This document shows, piece by piece, positions 11,563-22,240 of a stretch of 64,000 nucleotides of DNA. Below the pieces are notes generated by a model. The model saw nothing but the letters and a program-made list of their open reading frames with translations, searched no databases and was not told where the DNA came from. Position numbers and translations under genes: made by a program. The stretch is taken from positions 49,746,232 to 49,810,231 of the forward strand of contig OW387136.1 in assembly GCA_936440205.1 (NCBI GenBank), given 5' to 3'. The stretch's first letter is position 1. Every line of letters begins with the position of its first letter. This stretch comes from Lepidonotus clava (taxonomy: Eukaryota > Annelida > Polychaeta > Phyllodocida > Polynoidae).

Positions 11563-14397
11563 TCACAATTGCGTTGTAATAATCTTCTTAAATTCTTCTA
11601 TGTTTTCCCGAATACGTATGGGTAAAGAATTCCACATATTAGATCCCATATAAAAAACAGATTTTTTAAATAATTCAGTTCTAGGAACTGGTAAGTTTAC
11701 AAGTGATGATTCAGAAGCTCTGGTACATCTATTTACTTGTTTTAGTTTTAAAAAACCATTATGTATGTTTCGCCATATACAGAGTAAGATTTGTTTTTTC
11801 CGTCGCAAGTCAACCCTGTTCACATTTGACATCTCATGAAGATTAACTACATGTTCATCTCTAGGATCCCTAATCTCAAAACAATTTCTAAGTACATTAT
11901 TTTGCATAATTTGTAAATCAATCAAATCTTCATCAGAACAAGAGGATAAAAATATATTACCATAGTCAACAATACTACAGAACATAGTTTTAGTCACATC
12001 CAATGCTGCTTTGATAGTAATCAAAGGGCGTATTCTTTTGATTATAGAAAATTTATGCGATGACCTTTTATATACTTGGCCAAAATATTTTTTAAAACTG
12101 AGTTGGGAGTCAATTTCAACACCTAAATAATTATATGACATAACTTGATCAATATTTTCTCTACCAATTTTCAGACAAGTTCTATTACTATTACCAGTTT
12201 CATTATTGATTCCAGGAAAATGCATAAATTTAGTTTTCTTCACATTTAAGCTTAGCCTATTGAGTTGACACCAGTCATGCAAACGATAAACATCCTGTTG
12301 CATATCATGCAAGTCCAACAAAGGTGTCTCTTTTTTCAGCTCCTTAAATAAAACGGTGTCATCTGCATATAATAAAATTTCGCTATTTCTACAATTTCTT
12401 ACAATGTCATTTATATAACATATAAAAAATAGCGGCCCTAAAATTGAGCCTTGAGGGACTCCACAATCAATATTTAATTCATTTGATACAATTTTATTGA
12501 TTTGGGTAACTTGCGAGCGATTTGTCAGGTAGTCCGAGACCCATTTTATCACCACTCCTGATATCCCCATATTTTTTAACTTCCTTACTAAAATATGGTG
12601 ATTAACGGTATCAAAAGCCTTCTTAAAGTCGATAAACAATGCTACAGATGAATTTTTTATGTTTTTGTTTAATTGTATGGTTGTAGTTAATTGAAAAATC
12701 GTATCCACTGTGGAATGATTTGGTCGAAAACCATTTTGATATTTTGTGAGTAAACTATTGTTATCAATATGATTACTAATTTGTTTATGTACAAAACGCT
12801 CCAATATTTTACCAGGTATTGGAGTTAGTGCAATGGGTCTCAGGTCACCAGCTTCCAAAGGGGTATCAATTTTTGGGATAGGAATAATTATTGCTTTTTT
12901 CCAATCTGTCGGAAATAAACCAGTACATAAAGATTTATTAATAACATGCAACAAAAAGGTATCGGTCAACATAAAAAACATTTTCATCACAATAGAAGAT
13001 ATACCCTGTATACCAGACGACTTGTGTACAGCTATACTATCAATTTCATCACGGAGGTCTGAGAGACTGACTTCTTTAAAAACAGTCAGATATGAGTTCA
13101 AATTTGGACAATCATTTTCAAAAATATTATTATCATGTATTTTACCAATTTGACTATCAAGTTTTTTTCCAATATTTGCAAAATATTCATTTATGTGGTT
13201 GGGCAAATCCTCCTCTCTGACCTGAATCCCAGCTTCATTTCTAATATTTGAAAAGTTTTGATTTGATTTACTATTAGGTAGTATATCATTAATATTACGC
13301 CAAAACTTTTTTGGATCAGATTGATTTCGCTCCAACTGGTCCTTTATATAACTAGATCTAGCATTTTTGACATTAATATTAACCAAATTCCTGTATTTCC
13401 TCATAGACTCCTTGTCCTCTAAGGATTTTGTCCTCAAGTACAATTTCAACCTCCTGTCCCTTTCCTTCATTAAACAAATTAAGTCATCTGATATCCATTT
13501 GGGTTTATCCTTTGTAAACTTGAAATATTTTATAGGACACAACTTATCCGTTATGTCCATTAAACGTACATACATCATATTCCAAAGTTTATTTACATCA
13601 GTATGATTATCAAATGTCCATTCGTATTTATTTATCTCGGCTGCCAACATTTCATTTGTTAACTTCTTATAACTACGACCACTAAAAGTGGTATTAGTTT
13701 TCTTACTTTTAATCTTTTTGCGCAGAAAAAATATTGGAATATGATCGCTAATGTTTATATGAAGTATTCCTGCTTGAGCAACATATTGTGAGTTTGTGAT
13801 AATAAGATCCAATATACTGGACGAATCTGGTCTAGTGGTTTCTGTTATTAACTGTTTAAGCTGTGTTTTTTTCAAAAATAATTGTAATTTCTTGTTTGCA
13901 GCCGAGTTTGTTTTATTTACATCTATGTTGAAGTCACCACCAATAAACACATCTACTTTATCTCTAATATCTAAGTGTCGTACAGTAGTCTGAAGAACTT
14001 CAAAGAAAGTCACCAGGTCCCCATCTGGGGGTCTATATACATTTACAATAAAAATAGGCCTAGTAAAAGGACATGACAGTTTAACCACACTTATCTCTAT
14101 ATGACTATTCGACATAACAAAAGTATTGCAAATAGAAAAAACAAGGCCAGTTTTAATATAAGTACAAAGTCCTCCTCCTCTTTTAATAGTCCCACTGTAA
14201 TTTTGATAACTTCGATCAAATCTTATTAATGTGTAGCCATCTATATCAACAAAATGATTATCAATTTCATCGTGTAGCCAAGTCTCAGATATATTTACAA
14301 CGTCAGGTGAGATACCATTAATTTCGTACCTTATACTATCTATTTTATTCTTAACACTACGAACATTCCAAAATATTACTTTTAACCCTTTATGCAT
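11563..14397 (-). CDS. LINE ORF2: endonuclease-reverse transcriptase, 944 aa
   Basis: Encodes the enzyme that nicks target DNA and copies the LINE RNA at the nick. Residues 1-230 form an AP-like (EEP) endonuclease: WN at 10-11, SETW at 37-40, YRPP at 121-124, GGDFN at 153-157, LDLIITN at 196-202 and SDH at 217-219 carry the metal and catalytic residues. A linker with FWRNINDILP (365-374), typical of the CR1/Jockey group, leads to the reverse transcriptase: LRPIALTPIPGKILER at 519-534, QNGFRPNHST at 554-563, FIDFKKAFDTVNH at 588-600, GVPQGSILGP at 646-655 and the catalytic YADD at 677-680. The thumb and C-terminal region run to 944. No RNase H or zinc knuckle seen. Length is normal for the family. 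The ATG start gives a complete endonuclease N-terminus. No stop or frame break interrupts it. Confidence 0.95.
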   Translation of the reverse strand: MHKGLKVIFWNVRSVKNKIDSIRYEINGISPDVVNISETWLHDEIDNHFVDIDGYTLIRFDRSYQNYSGTIKRGGGLCTYIKTGLVFSICNTFVMSNSHIEISVVKLSCPFTRPIFIVNVYRPPDGDLVTFFEVLQTTVRHLDIRDKVDVFIGGDFNIDVNKTNSAANKKLQLFLKKTQLKQLITETTRPDSSSILDLIITNSQYVAQAGILHINISDHIPIFFLRKKIKSKKTNTTFSGRSYKKLTNEMLAAEINKYEWTFDNHTDVNKLWNMMYVRLMDITDKLCPIKYFKFTKDKPKWISDDLICLMKERDRRLKLYLRTKSLEDKESMRKYRNLVNINVKNARSSYIKDQLERNQSDPKKFWRNINDILPNSKSNQNFSNIRNEAGIQVREEDLPNHINEYFANIGKKLDSQIGKIHDNNIFENDCPNLNSYLTVFKEVSLSDLRDEIDSIAVHKSSGIQGISSIVMKMFFMLTDTFLLHVINKSLCTGLFPTDWKKAIIIPIPKIDTPLEAGDLRPIALTPIPGKILERFVHKQISNHIDNNSLLTKYQNGFRPNHSTVDTIFQLTTTIQLNKNIKNSSVALFIDFKKAFDTVNHHILVRKLKNMGISGVVIKWVSDYLTNRSQVTQINKIVSNELNIDCGVPQGSILGPLFFICYINDIVRNCRNSEILLYADDTVLFKELKKETPLLDLHDMQQDVYRLHDWCQLNRLSLNVKKTKFMHFPGINNETGNSNRTCLKIGRENIDQVMSYNYLGVEIDSQLSFKKYFGQVYKRSSHKFSIIKRIRPLITIKAALDVTKTMFCSIVDYGNIFLSSCSDEDLIDLQIMQNNVLRNCFEIRDPRDEHVVNLHEMSNVNRVDLRRKKQILLCIWRNIHNGFLKLKQVNRCTRASESSLVNLPVPRTELFKKSVFYMGSNMWNSLPIRIRENIEEFKKIITTQL

Positions 14398-14820
14398 GAG
14401 TATACAAATTTCAGATAATGATTCCTAGTATGAAGTGATATGAAATGATTATGAAAAGTGATGATATATGAAGTCCATCTACTCGATGTATGGACCTTAG
14501 AAAACAGTGACATAGTGAATTATACACTATTACAGATAGGGACCCTGCGCAGGGTTACACTACAATTTTTATATAAATAACTATACGTGTAATAACATAT
14601 TTCCATACATTAGTATATTATTACTAGGTTAGGCACTTCACAGTTTCCACCCAAATATATAATTTTTACATCTAGTTCCATCGCCGATCAGCGGACTTCA
14701 CTAGATATGTTTCCAAAAAGCGTTTATATTACTGGAGGAAATTTTAATTAGTAATCATGTTATGACAATTGTCATGAGTTCGCTTGCTTACCATACGGCG
14801 TAGTCCATGCCCATTTACAA

Positions 14821-15402
14821 TTACCTCATTATATTTTTGGCCGCAGCATACAATTTTTCAGCACACATATCTTTAAGATTGTCACCCCAATGCAGTCCGT
14901 CATTCAATCTGGTATAATGGTGCTTGAAACCATTTTTCCTTGGTATATGTACCCTCTTTGCCAACCACGGCGTTGGAACTCCATTGAGCTCGTTGAAGGC
15001 CACAATGTTAGTATTTATAAGCAGTATTCCATTGTTGAAAATGTCCTGCTGTCCTGGTTTTGGGTCAATACATCTTTTGTACACCGTCAAGTCCATACCT
15101 ATGAGGTCGGCAAAGGCAATTTTCGCGTGTGGATGAGCATAATAAATTGTTTCATAGACTTCTTTCACTAAACCAGATACATGGGTGTTCATCTCCTCGG
15201 CAGTTTGGAAAATAAATTCATACTTATTTGCACTCTTATTTAGAAATGTACAATCGTTGATTCCGCCCACAATAATCACGGCAGCGCCAGGTGTTTGGTG
15301 TAATTGGTTTATAGCCTCCGTGGCCAACTGGTTTAATCCAGCTCCTCGTAGGGTAGTCACAGATATAGGTTCAAAATCTTCTTTCAGCGTGTTTATCCTC
15401 TA
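14821..15402 (-). pseudogene. LINE ORF1 remnant, SGNH-hydrolase-like
   Basis: The open frame runs from the element's truncated 5' edge to a stop at 14821, about 190 codons. IIVGGINDC fits SGNH block III (GxND), and NDGLHW near the C-terminus fits block V (DxxH). Block I, with the nucleophilic serine (GDS), would lie upstream of the truncation and is absent, as is any ORF1 N-terminal region. Esterase domains of this kind are established in CR1-like ORF1 proteins. There is no ATG near the edge: the nearest upstream frame opens at the MITE junction, and the GTG at 15358-15360 is not a credible start in an animal. It is therefore treated as a truncated fragment. Confidence 0.75.
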
Positions 15403-15502
15403 ATTCTAATTTGGTGAGATTTAAATCTCACAGTCAATAATGTAATTGTTAGTTGCCATCTAGTTGCAGAACGTTTCTGTTACGTCGCAAGCTGGCTGGG
15501 CA

Positions 15503-16375
15503 GGCATTGATAGGGAGTATTCTGGGCGGGAGGCAGTGAAGGCAGTGGCCCGGGGGTAGGCCGGGGGCCATGACAGCAGGGCCTATTTGGGTCCGTCCCA
15601 GCGGACCTCGGGTATGGTGTAAAATGTAGGCCCTGTTAACATTTAACCCACAGATGGGGGTACCTCGGGGGGAAACAGATGCAGGGAGTCTGCACACAGG
15701 GATCGTGTTGCGGAGAAATATGTACATGATCAAGTTTGCATGGAGCCTGGGGAGAGGCTAGGGGCGTAGCCAGGCTTAAAGTCAAAGGGGGTTACAGATA
15801 AATCTGAGGGGGTTCCAACTTACAATTCTGCAAAGATTTCTTATATTTTACTTATATGTTCGCAGCGCATCGAGCACTATAATAACAGGGAGTCTCTCAG
15901 CGAAAATGTTTCAAATATATAAAAATTTGGTATTTAGCGAAAGATGTGACCTGAGATTAAGAATCCCACCCTCACCCTCCATATTTCACTCACATCAACC
16001 GTGGCCGTGTTTAGAAACTCCCAAGCAAAGCTTATTCCTTGCTGTTCAAAGGAAGGGATGCTACAGTTAATTTTACTTATAGTTAGCCATGATTTAACCA
16101 CAATTCTTTAAATTATAAATAGAAAAAAAGGCAATTTTATTTTGTAATCAATGCTACCAGGATGTTCAGTTCACTTGAGAGAAAAAAAATTACTCAAAGT
16201 AAGCCAAAGGGAATTGCTAGTTTCACAGGCCTGCCCCTCAGTCATGTGTGATTAGAAAACGGAAGATTGGTCTGAGGTTTGGAATAGACCACATACCTCC
16301 CGGCCCCCACCTGGATCCCCACGGTCCTCCTACTGATAGCCTACCCCCGCCGGCCACCAGCTAAGGTCGGAAACT
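15503..16375. other. No gene seen; possible transposon end at 15757
   Basis: GGGGCGTAGCCAGG at about 15761 resembles the CAGGGGCGGATCCAGG-type hAT terminus, and is followed by a short GGGGGTT repeat also seen at 43.05 and 51.43 kb. The rest is plain AT-rich sequence. Confidence 0.35.
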
Positions 16376-16560
16376 ACATCCGGGGCCTGCCGCACACATG
16401 GCGCCCTCTGGCGGTGACCTTGAGGTTGACCCCGGGGGAGCCCGCCGCCCCTTTCGCTGGTGTCGTGTTGCCCGTCTTGTCGGACCATTTATCACGCCGA
16501 GTCGCAGTGAGACACCTCGCCCGGGACCCGCCATTTTGAGCCTAATTTCTAACCAGGGGG
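16376..16560. promoter_or_regulatory. CpG-rich block with CTCF-like motif
   Basis: GC- and CpG-rich. TGGCGCCCTCTGG at 16399-16411 resembles the reverse of the vertebrate CTCF core and shares its 11-bp centre with 48150, 51684 and 62767. CCGCCATTTTGAG follows at about 16529. Motifs are seen; insulator or promoter function is inference. Confidence 0.3.
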
Positions 16561-16589
16561 TCCGATTGCATTCTGGGTTTTCTAGCATG

Positions 16590-17062
16590 ACATTTTTTCG
16601 AATGAAAGCAACACTTTTTTTGGCAAGTCTGTTTAGTCAACAGAAGTTATACGACCTCATGAAAAACTAGTGCACCTTCAGAGAGCAAGGAACAGACTTT
16701 AAAACAATTTTTGGTTGATGGATTTTAAACCTGCGGACTACAGAATGATGCCTCCTTACTATACTAGCTTAGACAAATTCCGTATATCTCATTTGTTAAG
16801 TTGAAACACACATAATAACACATATTAAAAGAACATTGAATGTTATTTTTACAGTTATCACAATCTGCGCGCCCTAATCTGCAGCATCGCATTGAACACG
16901 TATGTAGACCTGTCCACTCATCCATCCAATCACCTAAGCGTTTTCCCCATCAATACTCATCAGGCACTTAATACATGTCCAGCAGGATGATATAAACATG
17001 AATGGTACTTAGCCTATAATATGTATATTATATACATGTATATACATATATATATATAGGCC

Positions 17063-17102
<40 letters not shown>

Positions 17103-17965
17103 ATATTATGCTGTGGGGTGAGGACCTCCACACTACGTGTAATATACTCTCTCTATTACACTTTGGGCAGTCAAGATATATTATGTTTCTGTATTTACCA
17201 ACGGAGACCAGCTATTGCAATGCTTGCTGCAGTCCGACCACTCTGTACAAATCCACTGTGCTGTGTCTATATGATACTTCCATAGAGACTGAGGGGATCA
17301 GCCGTCTATCCCACCAGAGTACCTACATTGTCTCTCAGACTCTCCAGAGAAATTGGTTCTGCTATATATAGACCCGCCCCTCGTCCTGATATAATATATC
17401 CCCCACCTTAGCTTAGACACACACAAAAGCCGTAATAAACAACATAATCACTATAGAATCGATTTTTTTAAAGTGTTTATTCATTATCTTCATGCTTACA
17501 AACGCTTATCCAGTTATCAGGTATATATATACAAAAAATGGGAGTAATATTTGAGGTATGAACAATGATATGATGAAGTGATGCGTGGATTTTTGATGAG
17601 CAAAGGTTCTATCACTATCCTATCTCAAAGTCCAGTAGTCATAAGCAAAAAAATCATACCTGCATAGTCTTACAGATTTCCTTGACTATGTTTTAAAATT
17701 CAACCTCAATCTTGTTTGTTGCCCCCTGCACATTAGCAGAGAGCATCTCCTACATATTCTAATGACTACCTTCCATATAACCATGGAGAGTAAAATAAGA
17801 TTAAATTACTTTCCATGATAGAAGGTAAACAGGAACCATAATTCTTTAAGGTTATGTGTTGGCGTTGACGAGCTTATTAGCACGTACACATTCAGCTGTT
17901 GATGTGAGTGGTCTCTGTTTGTCTCAGCCATCGTCCACTGTGCCCCACAGCATACTGTGCGATTT
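16590..17965. other. No gene seen; TA microsatellite
   Basis: Contains a (TA)n tract at about 17029-17099 with an interrupting TAGGCCTA word. Otherwise plain AT-rich sequence with scattered short frames. Confidence 0.45.
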
Positions 17966-17969
17966 ACCC

Positions 17970-18170
17970 AGGAGTGGATACAGGATTTTCGAAAGTGGGG
18001 AGGTGAAGCATAAAGGCTAATTACTAAAACTATGCGCAATCGTACATATGCACATTGTATTTTATGCTCTTTTTGCAGTTTAGGGGTCTACCAAAAAGGG
18101 GTGTTGGGTGGTTGGTTGGTGAGGACCCCCAGGACTCTCCCCTCCTGGATCTGCCCCTGTCCAACAAGAC
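17970..18170 (+). mobile_element. hAT-like MITE, about 200 bp
   Basis: Starts CAGGAGTGGATACAGGATTT and ends CCTGGATCTGCCCCTG, imperfect terminal inverted repeats of the CAGGGGCGGATCCAGG type common in hAT-like elements. An inverted relative sits at 60755-60925, sharing the terminal parts and a central GCAATCGTACATATGCAC-like word. An 8-bp target duplication could not be confirmed. Confidence 0.6.
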
Positions 18171-18614
18171 ATAGGTGGGGTCAAGTGTTTTTCGTCATTG
18201 TAGTATATTACTAGTGCCAGTGAAGATCTATCTCACTGTAGGCTAAGTAGCCATAGGCCTTGGCAATATCGATGATTTTACACATGTACCAAACGCAAAC
18301 AGAAATATGCCAACATACGTGTAAAAAATAATACCACATTATTAAATTTTTTTCCGATGATGGAGACCCCACTTTTCGGTTATCAAAACTGGTTACAATG
18401 TTGTTGATCCTTGTTGTATAAGTCCTCCAAACCAATCTCCTCCTATGAAAAGAAACTTACGGCCATAGACGAAATCTAAGCCCCCTCCCCCAACGTACGT
18501 GCAATTTCAAAACTTTCAGACCTGCCTACCGCCCCCCCCCCCAAGTCCTGGCGCACTCATTGGAAGGCCCCAAATCGTTTGTTGGAAACTTGGCTTGACC
18601 CTAACACGGAAACG
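18171..18614. other. No gene seen
   Basis: Includes a C-run near 18532-18542. Nothing recognised. Confidence 0.4.
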
Positions 18615-18618
18615 TTAA

Positions 18619-18817
18619 GGCTGTTCTACATTAGCCGATTAATACTCCCGATTCACAAGTCGCCCACAGGAACAGGGTTAAATTACAGAATTATTTAGAG
18701 AGGTCTTAGGATTCCCTTTCAAGTGATGTATAGGATGCATGGCCCATTGTCATTTCATTGGAATAAAGTTAGAAGTTACCAGATTCACAGTCAGAATCGC
18801 CTAGTGTAAAACAGGCC
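18619..18817. mobile_element. TTAA-type MITE, 199 bp
   Basis: Bracketed by TTAA at 18615-18618 and 18818-18821. Terminal inverted repeats: GGCTGTTCTACATTAG on the left and, inverted, GGCCTGTTTTACACTAG on the right, both followed by a GCGATT-like word. It shares its right TTAA with the next element. Confidence 0.7.
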
Positions 18818-18821
18818 TTAA

Positions 18822-19016
18822 GCCTGTATTCCACATACAGATTTTGTATTAGTATAATGTTTTTCTGGGAAAATAGCATTAAACCTTACATGCTATATAC
18901 CATTTGAAAGAGAATTGTAAACCGCGACTAGTGATATATTGCATGCCCATTTTTATCCTTGATATCCGCTACCGACCTTTACAATCGGCAGCAAAATCGG
19001 CATGTGGAATATAGGC
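18822..19016. mobile_element. TTAA-type MITE, about 195 bp, abutting the previous one
   Basis: Starts GCCTGTATTCCACATACAG immediately after TTAA (18818-18821). The right end is the inverse (CATGTGGAATATAGGC), followed by TTAC, a one-base change from TTAA. A fragment of the same element lies at 3738-3838. Confidence 0.7.
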
Positions 19017-19019
19017 TTA

Positions 19020-19421
19020 CGACTGTGTTTACAGCACCTCCTACATTAATATCCCCACCTTTGATGAATCCCCAACCACCATCCTCTCTGTCGCCGGCTC
19101 ATATAATTGTCAGTACCATACGTCTCCGGGGCTGAAATATTGCGCGTGGACGCCCTATTCCCCCTTATGTCCTTCATAATAAACGCCCATGGGCCCTCAG
19201 GGAGCCCCTTACATACATCACGGGTGTTTTATTGATGTCCTATTAATCCATACGGCTGCTGTGTGTCTATATAAAGCTATTTCTAGCGCCTGCCTGTACG
19301 ATATGTCCTTGGTTGTTTGGCGAAAGCTGCTTCTGTGTTTAGAAAAATAAAAGAGAGATTTCCAGCCAAGCATGCTTCATTACGTTGTAGCAATCTAGAT
19401 TTGTCTCCGTTGGGTGATATT
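19020..19421. other. Non-repetitive block, possibly conserved non-coding
   Basis: Mixed GC content and no repeats. Words such as TCCTATTAATCC and TATATAAAGC occur. The 75-aa open frame at 19317-19544 has no recognisable domain. Whether it is conserved cannot be judged from one sequence. Confidence 0.25.
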
Positions 19422-19445
19422 GCTAGTGTAGATATCTACACTAGC
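19422..19445. repeat. Perfect 24-bp palindrome
   Basis: GCTAGTGTAGAT followed directly by its exact inverse complement, with further imperfect symmetry outside (GATATT left, AATATC right). It could form a cruciform or bind a dimeric protein. No transposon ends are visible around it. Confidence 0.85.
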
Positions 19446-19545
19446 ACAATATCCCCCACGACATCCTCTGCGGAAAGCAGCCTTATGGCCTGGAATATTG
19501 AATTAAGGTGTCTTGAGGAATCCAATACTGAAAGAATTATGTAAA

Positions 19546-20070
19546 TATTCAAATTAGAAAAAAGATTTGTGTTAATTTAAAGAATGGAGGTCTGATATGC
19601 TATATGCTAAAATGGACCAGTCTTTGGTATTCATAAATATATGATTATGTTAACGTATCTCAAAACTTTCAACCCACATACTCAGACTTCTTGTGCCATA
19701 TATATACCGCATTAAAGAGATTCGCACTAGGCGCGGCCATGTTGTGTCAGGTGACCAAGGTGACACTCCTTATTGGCTGGGAGGTCGTGCTTGACCCCCG
19801 ACAGCTATGGGAAAGGAGACGGGCCGGAATGCTCATGTGCAAACGTGGACTCCCGAATGCGGTATATATATATATATATATAATCATTTATTTATTGATC
19901 AAAAGGAAAAAGAAGTGTACCTCAATAGACATTAGAGATAAGACATTAGATCTTTTCCTTTAGTTCAGGTCTAAATCCCATGAAACAGGTCCAATTTCCC
20001 AGTCCCTGCCCTCTGCTCTAGTTGATCTGGTCTAGCTTTAGTTGCGGATTTACCAATACAGATTAACTTA
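19546..20070. other. No gene seen
   Basis: Has a short (TA)n tract at about 19861-19882. Nothing else recognised. Confidence 0.4.
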
Positions 20071-20072
20071 TA

Positions 20073-20491
20073 CCCCTTTCACACTAGACAATGGGAGTGA
20101 AGCGAAGCAATACAAAGCAAAGCGAACTGTACTAACGAGATGCATATTCTAGAACATGGTCCTTTCACACGTCCACTTCTAACCAGTACCTGATGTGAGG
20201 ATTTGTATAATAACATCTAGGATCCATATCATAACATCTAGCATTCGTATAATAACATCTAGGATTCATATACTAAGAATGTGATTCGATTCGCTTCTTT
20301 ATCTTTCACACAAGCATTGAGAAGTGAACTGTACTGGATCATTTTCTGGAGTGCTGGTCCATATGCAAAATTCTAGAATGTGGTTCTAAAGAACATTGAT
20401 TCACATTCTAGAATGCTGTTTTGTTCAGACGCATGCTGGGATGCGAATTGATGCAATTCAATGTGCATTATAGCATGTAGTCTGAAAGGGG
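20073..20491. mobile_element. TA-flanked MITE, 419 bp
   Basis: Starts CCCCTTTCACACTAGAC and ends GTCTGAAAGGGG, terminal inverted repeats with few mismatches, flanked by TA at 20071-20072 and 20492-20493. Inside, a 20-bp subrepeat (ATAACATCTAGGATTC) occurs about four times at 20200-20280, and an inverted pair built on CATTCTAGAATG lies near 20370-20420. Confidence 0.75.
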
Positions 20492-20689
20492 TATTAGACT
20501 GTGACTTTCATTATATTCCCGCGGTAATGGTGATCCCAGCCTCAGTCACTCTAACTCCTGGTCTCCTATGTATACATGTAATACAGATCTGTCCTTCACT
20601 TCTCCAAGCTCCAAAGCCCAACTACCTCGACCCTTGGATCAACTTGGGATTCCTGGATTGGACATAAAGAAAACAACAGAGATTCCACT

Positions 20690-22240
20690 GGGCTACATAC
20701 TGCCCCAACAGCTTACTGCTGCCTGAAGGTTTACTGATAGTCAACTGAACAGTGCACCTCATACTGCCTCCACACTTTACCCCTGCCTGGTGGCCTACTG
20801 ATGGTCAACTGAACAGTGCACCTCACACTGCCCCCACACTTTACCCCTGCCTGGTGGCCTACTGATGGTCAACTGAACAGTGCACCTCACACTGCCCCCA
20901 CACTTTACCCCTGCCTGGTGGCCCACTGATGGTCAACTGAACAGTGCACCTCACACTGCCTCCACACTTTACCCCTGCCTGGTAGCCTACTGATGGTCAA
21001 CTGAACAGTGCACCTCACACTGCCCCCACACTTTACCCCTGCCTGGTGGCCTACTGATGGTCAACTGAACAGTGCACCTCACACTGCCCCCACACTTTAC
21101 CCCTGCCTGGTGGCCCACTGATGGTCAACTGAACAGTGCACCTCACACTGCCTCCACACTTTACCCCTGCCTGGTGGCCCACTGATGGTCAACTGAACAG
21201 TGCACCTCACACTGCCCCCACACTTTACCCCTGCCTGGTGGCCTACTGATGGTCAACTGAACAGTGCACCTCACACTGCCCCCACACTTTACCCCTGCCT
21301 GGTGGCCTACTGATGGTCAACTGAACAGTGCACCTCACACTGCCTCCACACTTTACCCCTGCCTGGTGGCCTACTGATGGTCAACTGAACAGTGCACCTC
21401 ACACTGCCCCCACACTTTACCCCTGCCTGGTGGCCTACTGATGGTCAACTGAACAGTGCACCTCACACTGCCCCCACACTTTACCCCTGCCTGGTGGCCT
21501 ACTGATGGTCAACTGAACAGTGCACCTCACACTGCCTCCACACTTTACCCCTGCCTGAAGGCTTACTGATGGTCAACTGAACAGTGCACCTTACACTGCC
21601 CCCACACTTTACCACTGTCGGGTGGCCTACTGATGGTCAACTGAACAGTGCACCTCACACTGCCCCCACACTTTACCCCTGCCTGGTGGTCTACTGATGG
21701 TCAACTGAACAGTGCACCTTACACTGCCCCCACACTTTACCCCTGCCTGAAGGCCCACTGATGGTCAACTGAACAGCGCACCTTACACTGCCCCCACACT
21801 TTACCCCTGCCTGAAGGCCCACTGATGGTCAACTGAACAGTGCACCTCACACTGCCTCCACACTTTACCCCTGCCTGAAGGCTTACTGATGGTCAACTGA
21901 ACAGTGCACCTTACACTGCCCCCACACTTTACCCCTGCCTGGTGGTCTACTGATGGTCAACTGAACAGCGCACCTCACACTGCCCCCACACTTTACCCCT
22001 GCCTGGTGGTCTACTGATGGTCAACTGAACAGTGCACCTCACACTGCCCCCACACTTTACCCCTGCCTGGTGGTCTACTGATGGTCAACTGAACAGCGCA
22101 CCTCACACTGCCCCCACACTTTACCCCTGCCTGGTGGTCTACTGATGGTCAACTGAACAGTGCACCTCACACTGCCCCCACACTTTACCCCTGCCTGAAG
22201 GCTTACTGATGGTCAACTGAATAGTGCACCTCATACTTGT
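20690..22240. repeat. 64-bp minisatellite, about 24 units, with higher-order structure
   Basis: The word TCAACTGAAC (TCAACTGAAT in the last unit) first occurs at 20741 and last at 22213, 1472 bp apart, exactly 23 x 64, so no net indels have accumulated. Variant positions are non-random: the CCTCCAC form (against CCCCCAC) occurs in units 1, 4, 7, 10 and 13, a 192-bp trimer, and then in unit 18. The distal third carries GAAGGC and GGTGGTC variants instead. 64 is not a multiple of 3 and no open frame crosses it, so it is not coding. It expanded as trimers by unequal exchange or slippage (inference). Confidence 0.95.

Larger units (their letters stand above)
11329..15402 (-). mobile_element. CR1-group non-LTR retrotransposon (LINE), 5'-truncated
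   Basis: About 4.07 kb on the minus strand. In order: the C-terminal part of an SGNH-esterase-like ORF1, a spacer of about 420 bp, a complete open ORF2 (endonuclease plus reverse transcriptase), a 3' UTR of about 220 bp, and a poly-A tail seen as T-runs at 11329-11353. ATTCT flanks both sides (11324-11328 and 15403-15407), consistent with a short target duplication. The 5' end cuts into ORF1, the usual result of incomplete target-primed reverse transcription. ORF1 esterases are known in CR1 and L2-like clades; the poly-A tail rather than a short tandem 3' repeat would fit Daphne-like lineages, but the clade is not settled here. The open ORF2 implies a recent insertion. Confidence 0.93.
11062..15500 (+). 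mobile_element. MITE, CCCAGC family, copy 2, split by a LINE
   Basis: The left part (11062-11328) starts CCCGGCC and carries the family's ordered interior. The right part (15403-15500) resumes with the family's TTTGGTGAG block and ends GCTGGCTGGG. Removing the LINE gives a MITE of about 360 bp that lines up with the whole copy at 56844-57213, apart from a local gap. Flanking dinucleotides are GA and CA, a possible mutated 2-bp duplication. Confidence 0.85.

Noticed and set aside
20690-22240. CRISPR-like array
   Set aside because: The whole 64-bp unit repeats without variable spacers; it is a minisatellite, and the setting is animal DNA.
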